Source of the DNA: Alteromonas stellipolaris | GTDB taxonomy: Bacteria > Pseudomonadota > Gammaproteobacteria > Enterobacterales > Alteromonadaceae | Direction: 5' to 3' | DNA length: 64,000 nucleotides | NCBI RefSeq assembly: GCF_001562115.1 | Contig: NZ_CP013926.1 | Span: 1,426,001 to 1,490,000 of the forward strand | Shown here: positions 1 through 8,373 of the stretch, one piece after another | Layout: each line of letters begins with the position of its first letter | Position numbering within the stretch: the stretch's first letter is position 1 | The notes under the pieces: generated by a model | Database searches by the model: none | Seen by the model: only the letters and a program-made list of their open reading frames with translations | Told to the model about the DNA's origin: nothing | Program-made: the position numbers and the translations under genes

Positions 1-980
1 ACAGAATCAGGCGTGAAGGAAGAAAAATCCTGCCCTTCTAGCATTTTGAGAATTTGGTACACGTTAATACCGCCCGAACTTGGCGGTGCCATGCCACAAA
101 TCTGTTTTTCACGATACAAGCCACACACTGGTTCACGTTGAATAGGTTCGTAGGCGGCCAAGTCTTCTGTCGTCATTTGACCTGGGTTGATTGATGCAGA
201 ATTCACCGTTTTAACGATTTTTTCTGCTAATTCGCCTTTATACAGATAATCAGTACCGTTTGCGGCAAGACCTTTCAACGTTTTAGCCAGTTGCTTGTTC
301 TTACGTATCGCGCCTTCTTTTAACGGAAGCCCTGCAGGAAAGAAATACGTAGAACTGGTTGGAAACGTTTTTAAACCTGGGTGGTAGTCAAGGGCAATAA
401 GTTTAGCTAGTCGTGGAGATACACGAAACCCTTCGGTTGCCGTTTTAATAGTATCGTCAAACAGTGTATTCCACGGCAAGTTGCCGAATTCACTTTGTGC
501 AGTTTCTAGCGCTTTAATCGCACCAGGCACACCTACCGATTTTCCGCCTACTACGGCATCCAGCCAACGCATAGGCTTGTTGCCTTCCATAAACCAATGG
601 GCGTTTACGGCTGCAGGCGCGGTTTCTCTGCCATCAAAGGTGTGCAGCACTTTATTTTTGTTGTCCCAATACAATATAAACGCGCCGCCACCAATACCAG
701 AGGACTGTGGTTCAACAAGTGATAACATTGATTGCACTGCAACGGCAGCATCAATGGCGCTTCCACCTTTCGCCAATATGTTTTTGCCTGCCCATGAAGC
801 GTATGGGTTAGCCGCTACCACCATGTAATCTTCAGCAGCAAAGGCTTTTTTATCCACGTATCCAGTGGCCGCCTCTGGCTCCCCTACTTCTCTTACTTGT
901 TGTGCATTAGCAGACACCAACAGGCAGCTTGAAACTGCAATGGCTAAAAACGATGAACTAAACCATGAACCACGTTTCAA
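1..980 (-). CDS. ggt: Gamma-glutamyltransferase, 3' end cut by window edge
   Basis: Periplasmic or secreted enzyme that cleaves and transfers the gamma-glutamyl group of glutathione. Only about 326 N-terminal codons are present, because the gene runs off the left edge. The start is a TTG at 978-980 preceded by the ribosome site AGAGGAAG; it opens a signal peptide (MKRGSWFSSSFLAIAV..., cleavage near SANA-Q). Family signatures seen: the NPYASWAGKNILAKGGSAID block, EPQSSGIGGGAF, and near the cut CGMAPPSSGG. The autocatalytic Thr that begins the small subunit lies beyond the window, so activity cannot be judged. The gene sits just downstream of the crotonase-like gene on the same strand (15 nt apart) and could be co-transcribed with it. 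Family assignment is secure; the substrate is inferred from the family. Confidence 0.9.
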   Translation of the reverse strand, partial: MKRGSWFSSSFLAIAVSSCLLVSANAQQVREVGEPEAATGYVDKKAFAAEDYMVVAANPYASWAGKNILAKGGSAIDAAVAVQSMLSLVEPQSSGIGGGAFILYWDNKNKVLHTFDGRETAPAAVNAHWFMEGNKPMRWLDAVVGGKSVGVPGAIKALETAQSEFGNLPWNTLFDDTIKTATEGFRVSPRLAKLIALDYHPGLKTFPTSSTYFFPAGLPLKEGAIRKNKQLAKTLKGLAANGTDYLYKGELAEKIVKTVNSASINPGQMTTEDLAAYEPIQREPVCGLYREKQICGMAPPSSGGINVYQILKMLEGQDFSSFTPDS

Positions 981-995
981 AATATGACTTCCTCT

Positions 996-1760
996 TTATT
1001 TAAATTTCTCCGGATTGATCGGACGTTTTGACAAAAACGCATCAAACGCTTCACGCGCTGCCTCTGAATCCATAGCTTGACCAAACACATCGAATTCAAT
1101 ATCCATATAATGATGGGTAGATTCCACATCATTCTTTAACAGTGATTTGGTTTGCATCAATGCAAATGAGGGCTTTGCCACCAGCTTTTTACATACCGAT
1201 GCCACTTTTTCGGTTAACACCTCGGCAGAATAGCTACCAGTAATTAACCCAAACTGACAGGCATCTTCTGTGCCAAATGGTTCGCCTAACATCAGCCACT
1301 CACTGGCTTTTACATGTCCTGCCAGTTTCGGAAGAAGATAACTTGAAGCAAATTCAGGAACAAGGCCTAAGTTGATGAATGGTAGAACAAATCGGGTGTT
1401 TGTCTCAGCGTAGATAAAATCACAATGTAAAAGCATAGTCGTGCCTATACCTACAGCCATGCCATGTACTTGAGCCACCACCGGCACTTTGCAATTTATT
1501 AGCCCGCGCATAAATGCCGCCGATTCATTAACATCATCCCCTTCTTTGCGCCCTGCAAAATCACTAATGTCGTTACCTGAAGTGAAGCAGTCCCCTTCAC
1601 CACGAAACAGCACTGTCTTAATGCTATCGTCATTTTCAATACTAAATAATGCATCAGCCATGGCCTGATACATTTCTCGGGTTAAGGCGTTTTTCTTCTC
1701 TGGGCGATTGATGGTGATCGTTAAGATCCCGTTTTTCTTTTCACTTAAAATTAGAGACAT
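996..1760 (-). CDS. Enoyl-CoA hydratase/isomerase family protein, delta3-delta2-enoyl-CoA isomerase-like
   Basis: Crotonase-fold protein of 254 residues, the usual family length. The oxyanion-hole segments are visible (GDCFTSGNDISDF near 57-69, HGMAVGIGTTMLLHCDF near 99-115). The block LGLVPEFASSYLLPKLAG (131-148) closely resembles the catalytic region of ECI2-type delta3,delta2-enoyl-CoA isomerases, where a single glutamate (here Glu136) is the acid/base. A hydratase normally keeps two glutamates, and I do not see the first one. I therefore favour an isomerase that shifts double bonds during unsaturated fatty-acid oxidation, acting in the cytosol. Not part of a recognisable fad operon here; the neighbour downstream is gamma-glutamyltransferase. 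Family certain; exact reaction inferred. Confidence 0.85.
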   Translation of the reverse strand: MSLILSEKKNGILTITINRPEKKNALTREMYQAMADALFSIENDDSIKTVLFRGEGDCFTSGNDISDFAGRKEGDDVNESAAFMRGLINCKVPVVAQVHGMAVGIGTTMLLHCDFIYAETNTRFVLPFINLGLVPEFASSYLLPKLAGHVKASEWLMLGEPFGTEDACQFGLITGSYSAEVLTEKVASVCKKLVAKPSFALMQTKSLLKNDVESTHHYMDIEFDVFGQAMDSEAAREAFDAFLSKRPINPEKFK

Positions 1761-1899
1761 CTGTCACCTCTTGATATTTTTATGATTGTTATATAGGTGG
1801 AAGCCGACGAAAAAAGCAATTTTACCGATAACGCTTTCCACCCTACTGGCAATTTTATGTATCATACCCAGCACACACGGATTACTAAAATAAATAACA

Positions 1900-2487
1900 A
1901 TGATGATGTCACTACCGGTCTCACCTAAGTATAGCGTAGGCCCACTTATTTTAGCGCTTTGCGCTATCGTCGCTTTTTTCTTAGAACCCCTCTCTGGTGA
2001 GTGGTTAGCTTACGATCGTTTCGCCATTCAAGGGCTAGAAACCTGGCGCTTATTGTCTGGCAATATTGTACATACCAATGGGTATCACCTGTTGCTGAAT
2101 TTATCAGGCCTTACCCTACTGTGGGCGCTACACGGCGAACATTACCGAATAGGTCGGTTCTTAAAAGTATTTGTATGGTGCAGCTTAGGCACAAGTGCTG
2201 GCCTTTACCTGTTTTCTGAAGATCTTATTTGGTATGCAGGGTTATCTGGTGCGCTACACGGTATTTTTGTATGGGGCGCATTAATGGATATTATGAATAA
2301 GATGCGCTCTGGCTGGATTTTACTGGGCGGAGTTGCGCTAAAAGTGGTTTATGAGCAAATATCGGGCAGTAGTGCGCAGGTGGCTGCACTGATTGACGCC
2401 AAAGTCGCCATTGATTCGCACTTATTCGGTGCGGTAAGTGGATTGATCATTTTCACGCTTATGTGGTTAACCGCTAAAAAACGATGA
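1900..2487 (+). CDS. rrtA: Rhombosortase, rhomboid-family intramembrane serine protease
   Basis: Small rhomboid-like membrane protease of 195 residues with about six hydrophobic segments. Family marks: HTNGYHLLLNLSG (58-70), the nucleophile loop YAGLSGALHG with Ser116, and the second catalytic motif IDSHLFGAVSG with His174. This short form with an S...H dyad is the rhombosortase subgroup, known to process proteins carrying a C-terminal GlyGly-CTERM sorting tail. No protein in this window shows an evident GlyGly-CTERM tail, so its substrates are elsewhere. Three consecutive ATG codons begin the ORF and no strong ribosome site separates them; the first is used. It converges with the S9 peptidase gene, with a strong terminator in between. 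Confidence 0.85.
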   Translation: MMMSLPVSPKYSVGPLILALCAIVAFFLEPLSGEWLAYDRFAIQGLETWRLLSGNIVHTNGYHLLLNLSGLTLLWALHGEHYRIGRFLKVFVWCSLGTSAGLYLFSEDLIWYAGLSGALHGIFVWGALMDIMNKMRSGWILLGGVALKVVYEQISGSSAQVAALIDAKVAIDSHLFGAVSGLIIFTLMWLTAKKR

Positions 2488-2522
2488 ATATTCAGTTGCC
2501 CGTGTTTATTCCGGGTTAAAAT

Positions 2523-2553
2523 AAAAACGCCCCTGTATAGGGGCGTTTTTTTA
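2523..2553. terminator. Intrinsic terminator between convergent genes
   Basis: Stem AACGCCCC / GGGGCGTT with loop TGTAT, followed by a T run on the plus strand and preceded by A residues. It can therefore terminate rrtA and, on the other strand, anything reading through from the opposite side. Confidence 0.9.
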
Positions 2554-2576
2554 TCTTTATAACCAGCCTTAACTAA

Positions 2577-5114
2577 CTACAAGTTCTCTTCGAACAACTT
2601 ATAGATTCGGCGGTATTCGTCTAACCAAGAACTTGGTTGTACAAAACCATGTGGCTCTACAGGGTAAATAGCCGTTTCAAAGTCTTCTTTTTCTAGCTCA
2701 ATTAAGCGCTGTACTAGTCGAACCGTGTCGTGGAAAAATACATTGTCATCAACCATAGGTGCGTTAATTAACAGTGGCTTCTCTAGCCCTTCTGCAAAAT
2801 AGATAGGTGAACTGCGCTCATAAGCAATAGGGTCTACATCTGGGGTGTTCAGGATATTAGACGTATACCCAATATTATAGTGCGCCCAATCGGTAACTGG
2901 GCGAAGCGCTGCACCAGCTGCAAAAAGATCCGGTGCGTTAAACATAGACATAAAGGTTAAGAAGCCGCCATAAGAGCCTCCATACGTACCTATTCTTTTG
3001 CGATCCACATTAGCGTTTTCTACTAACCAATTAACACCATCACGTAAATCTTGTACTTCAGGCGTACCCATGTTGCGGTATATGGCGGTACGCCAGTCGC
3101 GCCCGTAACCAGCCGAGGCACGGTAGTCCATATCAAGTACCACATACCCTTGTTGCACTAGCATGCTATTAAACATGTATTCTCTGAAATACAAAGACCA
3201 TCCTAAATGGGCATTCTGCAAATAACCTGCACCGTGATTAAAGACTACTGCTTTAAGCGGCTTGTCTGCTTGATAATCTTTCGGTAAGTAAACGCGGGCA
3301 TAAATAGGCGCATCGGTGTGACTAGATGGAATGGCCACCACGTTAGGCACTGCCCAAGGTATTGCGGTAAACGCGTCGCTTACCGTATCGGTAATTTTAG
3401 TCGCTGATTGTGTGCTATCTACTGCTTTAACATAAAGCTCAGGAGGGCGAGACACTTTACCGTGGCTTAACACTAATGTGGTGTTATCTGGGCTAAGTTC
3501 ATACTCTGTTAAACCGTTAAGATTGGTTAGCGCTTCTACTTCGCCGCCTGCTGTCTTAACGCGATAAACTTCGAAAATGCCAGGGTGTTTACTGTTCGCG
3601 GTAAAGTACATCCACATGTCATCATTAGACAACGTAGGGCTATCAGTAATGAACGTACCTTGGGTTAAGGCTTTTGGGGATTGTCCTGGTACTTGCGTAT
3701 AAAGGTGCGCATAGCCTGAGTGCTCAGACTGATAGTACAGGGTTTCGCTGTTATTAAACCAACCAAAGCTGTTAAAACGATAGTTTACCCATGCATCATC
3801 ATGTAAGCGATGTTGGTTCACTAAACGTTGGTTATCTAGGTCTACCGTGGCAATCCAGCGGTCTTTGTTGTCCCACGCTTCCACCATTACCGCAACTTGC
3901 TCACCGTCTTTGTGCCAGCTGATAGAAGGCTTTTGCCAGTTCCAGCTAGACAGCAAGGTAATAGGTCTTGGTAAACGATTCACGTCGTAACGTTCGCCTT
4001 TAGCTTCTGCATTTTCAGCCTTCACGTCGGCTAATACATCGTCGTTATAACCAGGTAAGCTAAAGTAGTTTAGTAGTGACTTTTCACCACTTGCTAAGTC
4101 TAAAAGCCAAAGTTGATGATTAATCGGTTCAGCATCGGCTACTTTTCTACGTACAGGCTTGCTCGCGATGCGGCTGTCTTCCTGAATGTAGTGCGGCATA
4201 ATGTCACTATCATCTCGGGAAGGCGTATCAGGCGTAGTCGCCACAATGGCGAAATTACCTTTCGGAGATACACTCACGCCCACCAACTTATGGGTTTTAT
4301 CAAAATAAAACGCATCAGGTGCAATACTGGTGTTGTTTGCCGCTAGGGTGTTTTGTGCGTTCGCTTTGGCTTCACGGTTTTTAAGCTTTTTAGCAATATA
4401 TTGAATTAATGATTGCTGCTGCTCGGCAATATAATCTTTTGGCGCTGCTACGGCTTCTGGTTCATCACTGAATGACCAACTTACCAATTCTTCTCTGCTA
4501 CCGTTAGTTAGGTCTATGGCAATGGCGCTATTGCCACTTAATGCCATTAAACGTCCATCAGTCATAAAAGATAATGATGATAGAAAACTACCACCACGGG
4601 TAAGTTGCACAACTTCATTATTGGTGAATTGCACGTATACGCTGTCTTTAAATCGATAAGCAATGACACCGTCTTCACGCTCTACCCGCTCATCGTATTT
4701 ATATTGGTGTAATTGAGATAATGGAGCTTTTACACTTTTATCTGCCGCATTAAGACTCGCTATATAAACATCTTTTAGCTTGCTGTTAGGTTGTTCTCTT
4801 TCGTAAACAATGTGGCTACCATCAATTGACCACCCCATATTGGTCGGCGCTCGGCCCAACCATTGTGGGTCTGCCATAATTTGTTTTAAGGTAATCTCAC
4901 CGTTTTCTGAATACTGTACAGGGCCCTGCTCAATGTCGGGAGTGTAGGAAGCAATTGGCTCATTACGGATACTTTTAGGTGCCCTAGATGAAAGGGTGTC
5001 ACTTTGGGCGGAGCTTCTTTTAGCGTTTAATTCAGTAGTTGAATCTGTATTGGCGCATCCGCTAAGCAGGAGCGTAATACTAGAAGCTAAAACAAGGGAA
5101 GAAAATTTCTGCAT
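2577..5114 (-). CDS. Prolyl oligopeptidase-family (S9) serine peptidase, lipoprotein
   Basis: Protein of 845 residues with a lipoprotein signal (MQKFSSLVLASSITLLLSGC, lipobox Cys20), so probably anchored in the outer membrane facing the periplasm. The middle region (about 80-600) looks like a beta-propeller/WD-type substrate-gating domain. The C-terminal 230 residues form the alpha/beta-hydrolase: oxyanion region VVFNHGAGYLQ, nucleophile GTYGGSYGGF (Ser about 714), acid MVDDNVF (Asp about 789-790) and base EPHGF (His about 822). The triad is complete. Members cleave short peptides after Pro or Ala (dipeptidyl-peptidase-like). It stands alone, convergent with rrtA and 250 bp from azoR. Exact specificity cannot be read from the sequence. 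Confidence 0.9.
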   Translation of the reverse strand: MQKFSSLVLASSITLLLSGCANTDSTTELNAKRSSAQSDTLSSRAPKSIRNEPIASYTPDIEQGPVQYSENGEITLKQIMADPQWLGRAPTNMGWSIDGSHIVYEREQPNSKLKDVYIASLNAADKSVKAPLSQLHQYKYDERVEREDGVIAYRFKDSVYVQFTNNEVVQLTRGGSFLSSLSFMTDGRLMALSGNSAIAIDLTNGSREELVSWSFSDEPEAVAAPKDYIAEQQQSLIQYIAKKLKNREAKANAQNTLAANNTSIAPDAFYFDKTHKLVGVSVSPKGNFAIVATTPDTPSRDDSDIMPHYIQEDSRIASKPVRRKVADAEPINHQLWLLDLASGEKSLLNYFSLPGYNDDVLADVKAENAEAKGERYDVNRLPRPITLLSSWNWQKPSISWHKDGEQVAVMVEAWDNKDRWIATVDLDNQRLVNQHRLHDDAWVNYRFNSFGWFNNSETLYYQSEHSGYAHLYTQVPGQSPKALTQGTFITDSPTLSNDDMWMYFTANSKHPGIFEVYRVKTAGGEVEALTNLNGLTEYELSPDNTTLVLSHGKVSRPPELYVKAVDSTQSATKITDTVSDAFTAIPWAVPNVVAIPSSHTDAPIYARVYLPKDYQADKPLKAVVFNHGAGYLQNAHLGWSLYFREYMFNSMLVQQGYVVLDMDYRASAGYGRDWRTAIYRNMGTPEVQDLRDGVNWLVENANVDRKRIGTYGGSYGGFLTFMSMFNAPDLFAAGAALRPVTDWAHYNIGYTSNILNTPDVDPIAYERSSPIYFAEGLEKPLLINAPMVDDNVFFHDTVRLVQRLIELEKEDFETAIYPVEPHGFVQPSSWLDEYRRIYKLFEENL

Positions 5115-5266
5115 AATAACGACTTTATTTTTTAGTTATGCCCACATTATACCCAGAGAATCGAGCAATTGACTATTAGGCTGTAAATCCTAAGTGGAAA
5201 TTACTCAATTCGACAAATCCCTGATATAAAAACCACTGATAAAAATCTCTGAATAAAAAGCCGCGC

Positions 5267-5295
5267 ATAAAAAAGCCCCGCATAATATGCGGGGC
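5267..5295 (-). terminator. Intrinsic terminator of azoR
   Basis: On the minus strand: stem GCCCCGCAT / ATGCGGGGC (5275-5295) followed by a T run (5267-5274). It lies about 70 nt beyond the azoR stop codon. Confidence 0.85.
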
Positions 5296-5366
5296 AATCA
5301 AGCACACTCAACTTGGAACACACTTTAGCTCAAACGCACTCATTGCGTTTTGCTAACTGCATAGAT

Positions 5367-5975
5367 TTAGTCAGCGACTTTTTGGGTTAGTTCAATTATT
5401 TTACCCTTCGCATTAGCGATACTTTCATTAGCACTGTCTTCACCCATACTAAGTCCTTCTGCATAAACAAATTTCACGTCAGTAATACCGATGAAATTTA
5501 AAAAGTGAGTTAAGTATGGTGTTTGTGTATCGTAATCACCGCCTTCGTAAACGCCGCCTCGACTAGCAAATACCTTCGCTTGCTTGCCTTCAAGCAAACC
5601 TACCGGCCCAGTTTCAGTATATTTAAAGGTAATACCCGCCCGTGCAATACGGTCGAAATAGGCTTTAAGTGAAGAAGGAATACCGAAGTTGTACATAGGA
5701 ACTGCTAGCACAATTTCATCTGCCGCTTGAAGTTGTGCAACGAGGTCATCGGAAACCGCAGCTAAACGCTTTTGTGAAGAAGTACGCTCGCTAGCGTCTG
5801 TCATCCACGCTTGCATTTCTTCACCGGTTAGATGTGCCAACGCTAGTTCTGCTACATCAACTTTTGTAACCGATGTTTCGCTGCCCTCACGTGACTGAAG
5901 ATAATAGTCAGCGAGCTCGGTTGATTTACTGTTTTCGCCATTAAGGCTTGAATACACAACAAGAATAGACGTCAT
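5367..5975 (-). CDS. azoR: FMN-dependent NADH:quinone oxidoreductase / azoreductase
   Basis: Flavodoxin-fold enzyme of 202 residues, essentially the length of E. coli AzoR (201). It reduces quinones and azo dyes by two-electron transfer from NADH using bound FMN, in the cytosol. Matching segments include VPMYNFGIPSSLKAYFDRIA (phosphate and isoalloxazine loop), RAGITFKYTETGPVGLL, and SRGGVYEGG. The C-terminal GITDVKFVYAEGL block is also typical. It is monocistronic, with its own terminator downstream and a 390-bp gene-free stretch upstream. Probably a detoxification gene; no operator recognised. Confidence 0.92.
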   Translation of the reverse strand: MTSILVVYSSLNGENSKSTELADYYLQSREGSETSVTKVDVAELALAHLTGEEMQAWMTDASERTSSQKRLAAVSDDLVAQLQAADEIVLAVPMYNFGIPSSLKAYFDRIARAGITFKYTETGPVGLLEGKQAKVFASRGGVYEGGDYDTQTPYLTHFLNFIGITDVKFVYAEGLSMGEDSANESIANAKGKIIELTQKVAD

Positions 5976-6293
5976 TACATTTCTCCTATTAATTTAATGT
6001 GTAAATAATAAAAGACTGTAAATCGAATATATATTAGGAAAATACCCACCTATCGTTCGAATTTAATTGATGAATGACCCGTGTTATAGAATTCATTAGC
6101 GTAATATGACTAACAGGAATACGGAACGGTAAATTAGACATTGCATGGTTGGAGGGATTTAAATGGAAAGAAAGGGCAAGAAGCTGATCCTCTCACTGCT
6201 AACCCAGAATCAATCGAGTTTGCCACAACACAACTAAGAGAATTAATGCGATGAAAAGGATCTAGCTACTTCTTGCAGAATTGATAATAACAC
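5976..6293. other. Gene-free stretch upstream of azoR, possible decayed ORF
   Basis: No convincing gene. From 6141 to 6254 on the plus strand there is an open frame of 37 codons without a good start or ribosome site; its C-terminal end reads ...NPESIEFATTQLRELMR, which looks protein-like. A second frame over the same bases reads ...LDIAWLEGFKWKERARS before a stop. This could be the eroded 3' end of a lost gene, but I cannot name a family. Confidence 0.3.
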
Positions 6294-6334
6294 CACTTTT
6301 TGTTCGTTACTGCTCCGATGACGAACAAAAAGTG
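6294..6334. repeat. Perfect 14-bp inverted repeat
   Basis: CACTTTTTGTTCGT (6294-6307) and its exact reverse complement (6321-6334) separated by 13 bases. It starts about 30 bases after the stop of the minus-strand PLP-enzyme gene. It could be the hairpin of a terminator, though no T run follows on either strand, or a remnant or operator. Confidence 0.7.
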
Positions 6335-6365
6335 AAATTGACGTTAAATCAATGAAACAGAGAAT

Positions 6366-7619
6366 TTATTCTGCTGCATATTTGCGGTCGAAGGCATTCG
6401 TAAAATCATTAATAAGATCGTCGGTATCTTCAATACCTACCGATATTCTTATCATGGTATCTGAAACGCCCATAGCTTCCCGCTCTTCTGCTGTATTTTC
6501 AAAGTAAATCGTTGGAGCAACAGGCAACGCCAGCGTACGGTTATCACCTAAGTGCGTAGCGCAAATTACCAACTCTAGGGCATTTAAGAATTGAACTGGG
6601 TCAATATCATCAACAAGGGTAAAGCTAAGAATAGCGCCATAGCCTCTTTTTAACTGCTCTCGCGCCATAAAGTGCTGCGGGTGACTAGCCAGCCCAGGAT
6701 AAAATACCTGTTTTACTTTGGGGTGGTTATCTAAAAACATAGCGAGCTTTTGTGAATTCTCACATGCTCGAGCTAAGCGCAAGCTTAACGTTTCCATACC
6801 TAACGCAATGGCGGTTGCAGACTGAGGGGCCAGTGTGGCGCCTAAATCTCGTAACCCTTTTTTCTTAATTTGTGTTAAACCCCATTGGGCTTCATCGGCA
6901 ACTTGGTAAGCACTTTTAATGTTTCCAAAGCCTTTCCAATTGAACAGGCCGGTATCAATAACAGCACCGCCCAACACATTACCATGACCAGAAATGTATT
7001 TGGTCAGTGAGCAAAATATTAACGAGGCTTTTAGTTCTTTGGCGTAAAAAAGCGGTGGCGGTGTCATGGTGTTATCAACCATAAACAAGATATTACGCTC
7101 TTCGCAGTACTGACCGATAGCACGTAGGTCGGCAACTTGGGTTACCGGGTTGGCTACCGTTTCAGTATAGACCCCTTTCGTGTTAGGTAAATAAGCTTCT
7201 TTAACGTTTTGGATATCCGTTACATCAGCAAAGGTAATCTGAACACCATAATCGGCAAGCGTATCGAAGAAGCTTCGCGTATTCCCAAACAGATATTGGC
7301 TAACGATAAGGTGATCGCCAGCTTTTAAAAGCGAAAACAAGGTACTGCTAATGGCAGACATTCCTGTTGAGAAGCATAAAGCCCCAAAGCCGCCCTCAAG
7401 GTCGTTAAGCATATTTTGCAATGCGGCAACCGACGGAGATGATGAGCGCGAATATACGTGAGCTGCACGTTTGCCCTGAAAAGCATCAATGATACCTTGG
7501 GCATCAGAAAATTCGAAAAGTACAGAATTAGAAGTGCTGGTATGCACGCCGCCATGCTCTGGAGTATTGAGCAAACGATCTGCGTGAACCTGCCGGGTTG
7601 TAAATCCCTGTTTTGACAC
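6366..7619 (-). CDS. Cys/Met metabolism PLP-dependent enzyme, cystathionine gamma-synthase family
   Basis: Fold-type I PLP enzyme of 417 residues. The PLP-binding Lys is Lys207 in SLTKYISGHGNVLGG; the cofactor Asp is in FMVDNTMTPP (Asp182); the family Tyr-Arg motif is YSRSSSPSV (57-65). Members perform gamma- or beta-replacement and elimination on homoserine esters, cystathionine or methionine. This subgroup is usually annotated only as cystathionine gamma-synthase family protein, so synthase, gamma-lyase and O-acylhomoserine sulfhydrylase all remain possible. It lies 19 nt downstream of an acyltransferase gene on the same strand and is probably in an operon with it. No metabolic logic for that pairing is evident. 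Confidence 0.85.
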   Translation of the reverse strand: MSKQGFTTRQVHADRLLNTPEHGGVHTSTSNSVLFEFSDAQGIIDAFQGKRAAHVYSRSSSPSVAALQNMLNDLEGGFGALCFSTGMSAISSTLFSLLKAGDHLIVSQYLFGNTRSFFDTLADYGVQITFADVTDIQNVKEAYLPNTKGVYTETVANPVTQVADLRAIGQYCEERNILFMVDNTMTPPPLFYAKELKASLIFCSLTKYISGHGNVLGGAVIDTGLFNWKGFGNIKSAYQVADEAQWGLTQIKKKGLRDLGATLAPQSATAIALGMETLSLRLARACENSQKLAMFLDNHPKVKQVFYPGLASHPQHFMAREQLKRGYGAILSFTLVDDIDPVQFLNALELVICATHLGDNRTLALPVAPTIYFENTAEEREAMGVSDTMIRISVGIEDTDDLINDFTNAFDRKYAAE

Positions 7620-7638
7620 GGGTGAACGCTCCGTTACG

Positions 7639-8244
7639 TTAGCTGGTTATACAGTTTTTTGGATAATGGGCGCAAACGTTAGCATAAAACGCATAAATAG
7701 TTTGCATTTGTTCTTCAATATCGTCGATTTGGTTAATAATTGGACCAAGTACAACGGTTTTCTTGGCGTAATCAAGCCCTAGCAGCTGAATGGGAATATT
7801 GGCCTCTTTAGCAATGTACATAAAACCGGTTTTCCAAGGAAATACGCCTTTTCGTGTCCCTTCTGGTGCCAAGGCCAATACTACTTCTTCGCTGTCTTGT
7901 ATCTGACGTACGATATTATTCACCACCCCATGTGCTTTACTTCGCTCTATGGGTATGCCGCCAAGTTTCCTCACAATATAGCCTAAAGGGGGTGTAAAAA
8001 TGGTGTGTTTGCCAAAAAAGTTAACCTTAATTCTTAACGCAAATACCACCAGTATGCCAATAAAAAAGTCCCAGTTTGAAGTGTGTGGCGCTACCGCTAA
8101 TATCACTTTTCTATCGTTGATGAGTTTGCCTTCTATTCGCCATCCCCGTTTAGTTAAAATAAAACTGCCGCAGGCGCTTAGCCAATGTGGCCATTTGCGT
8201 GGTAACTTATTGCCCACTAACTGATGATGAATCGTTTTTTTCAT
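7639..8244 (-). CDS. PlsC-like 1-acylglycerol-3-phosphate acyltransferase family protein
   Basis: Protein of 201 residues with the acyltransferase signature H-X4-D in VAPHTSNWDF (His54, Asp59) and the glycerol-phosphate-binding motif APEGTRKG. It lacks a long N-terminal membrane anchor but has hydrophobic patches typical of peripheral membrane enzymes. It would transfer an acyl chain to a lyso-phospholipid or related acceptor at the inner membrane face. It is upstream of, and close to, the PLP-enzyme gene (19 nt). The true housekeeping PlsC is usually longer, so this is probably an accessory paralogue. Confidence 0.85.
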   Translation of the reverse strand: MKKTIHHQLVGNKLPRKWPHWLSACGSFILTKRGWRIEGKLINDRKVILAVAPHTSNWDFFIGILVVFALRIKVNFFGKHTIFTPPLGYIVRKLGGIPIERSKAHGVVNNIVRQIQDSEEVVLALAPEGTRKGVFPWKTGFMYIAKEANIPIQLLGLDYAKKTVVLGPIINQIDDIEEQMQTIYAFYANVCAHYPKNCITS

Positions 8245-8373
8245 TCTTGTTATTCTCTTACTACGTTTTAGCGGGTAAGCATAAAAAAGTTAGCGGCAAT
8301 CCACCACCTTTACATGATATTGAATGCGGTTACCGTGTTCATTATTCACAACAGTCAGCGAGTAAAGTTGTAT

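Noticed and set aside
481..828. 115-residue plus-strand open frame
   Set aside because: Antisense to the strongly family-like gamma-glutamyltransferase gene; no ribosome site and no domain.
5267..5295. GC-rich palindrome as an operator
   Set aside because: The T run on the minus strand immediately after the azoR gene makes an intrinsic terminator the simpler reading.
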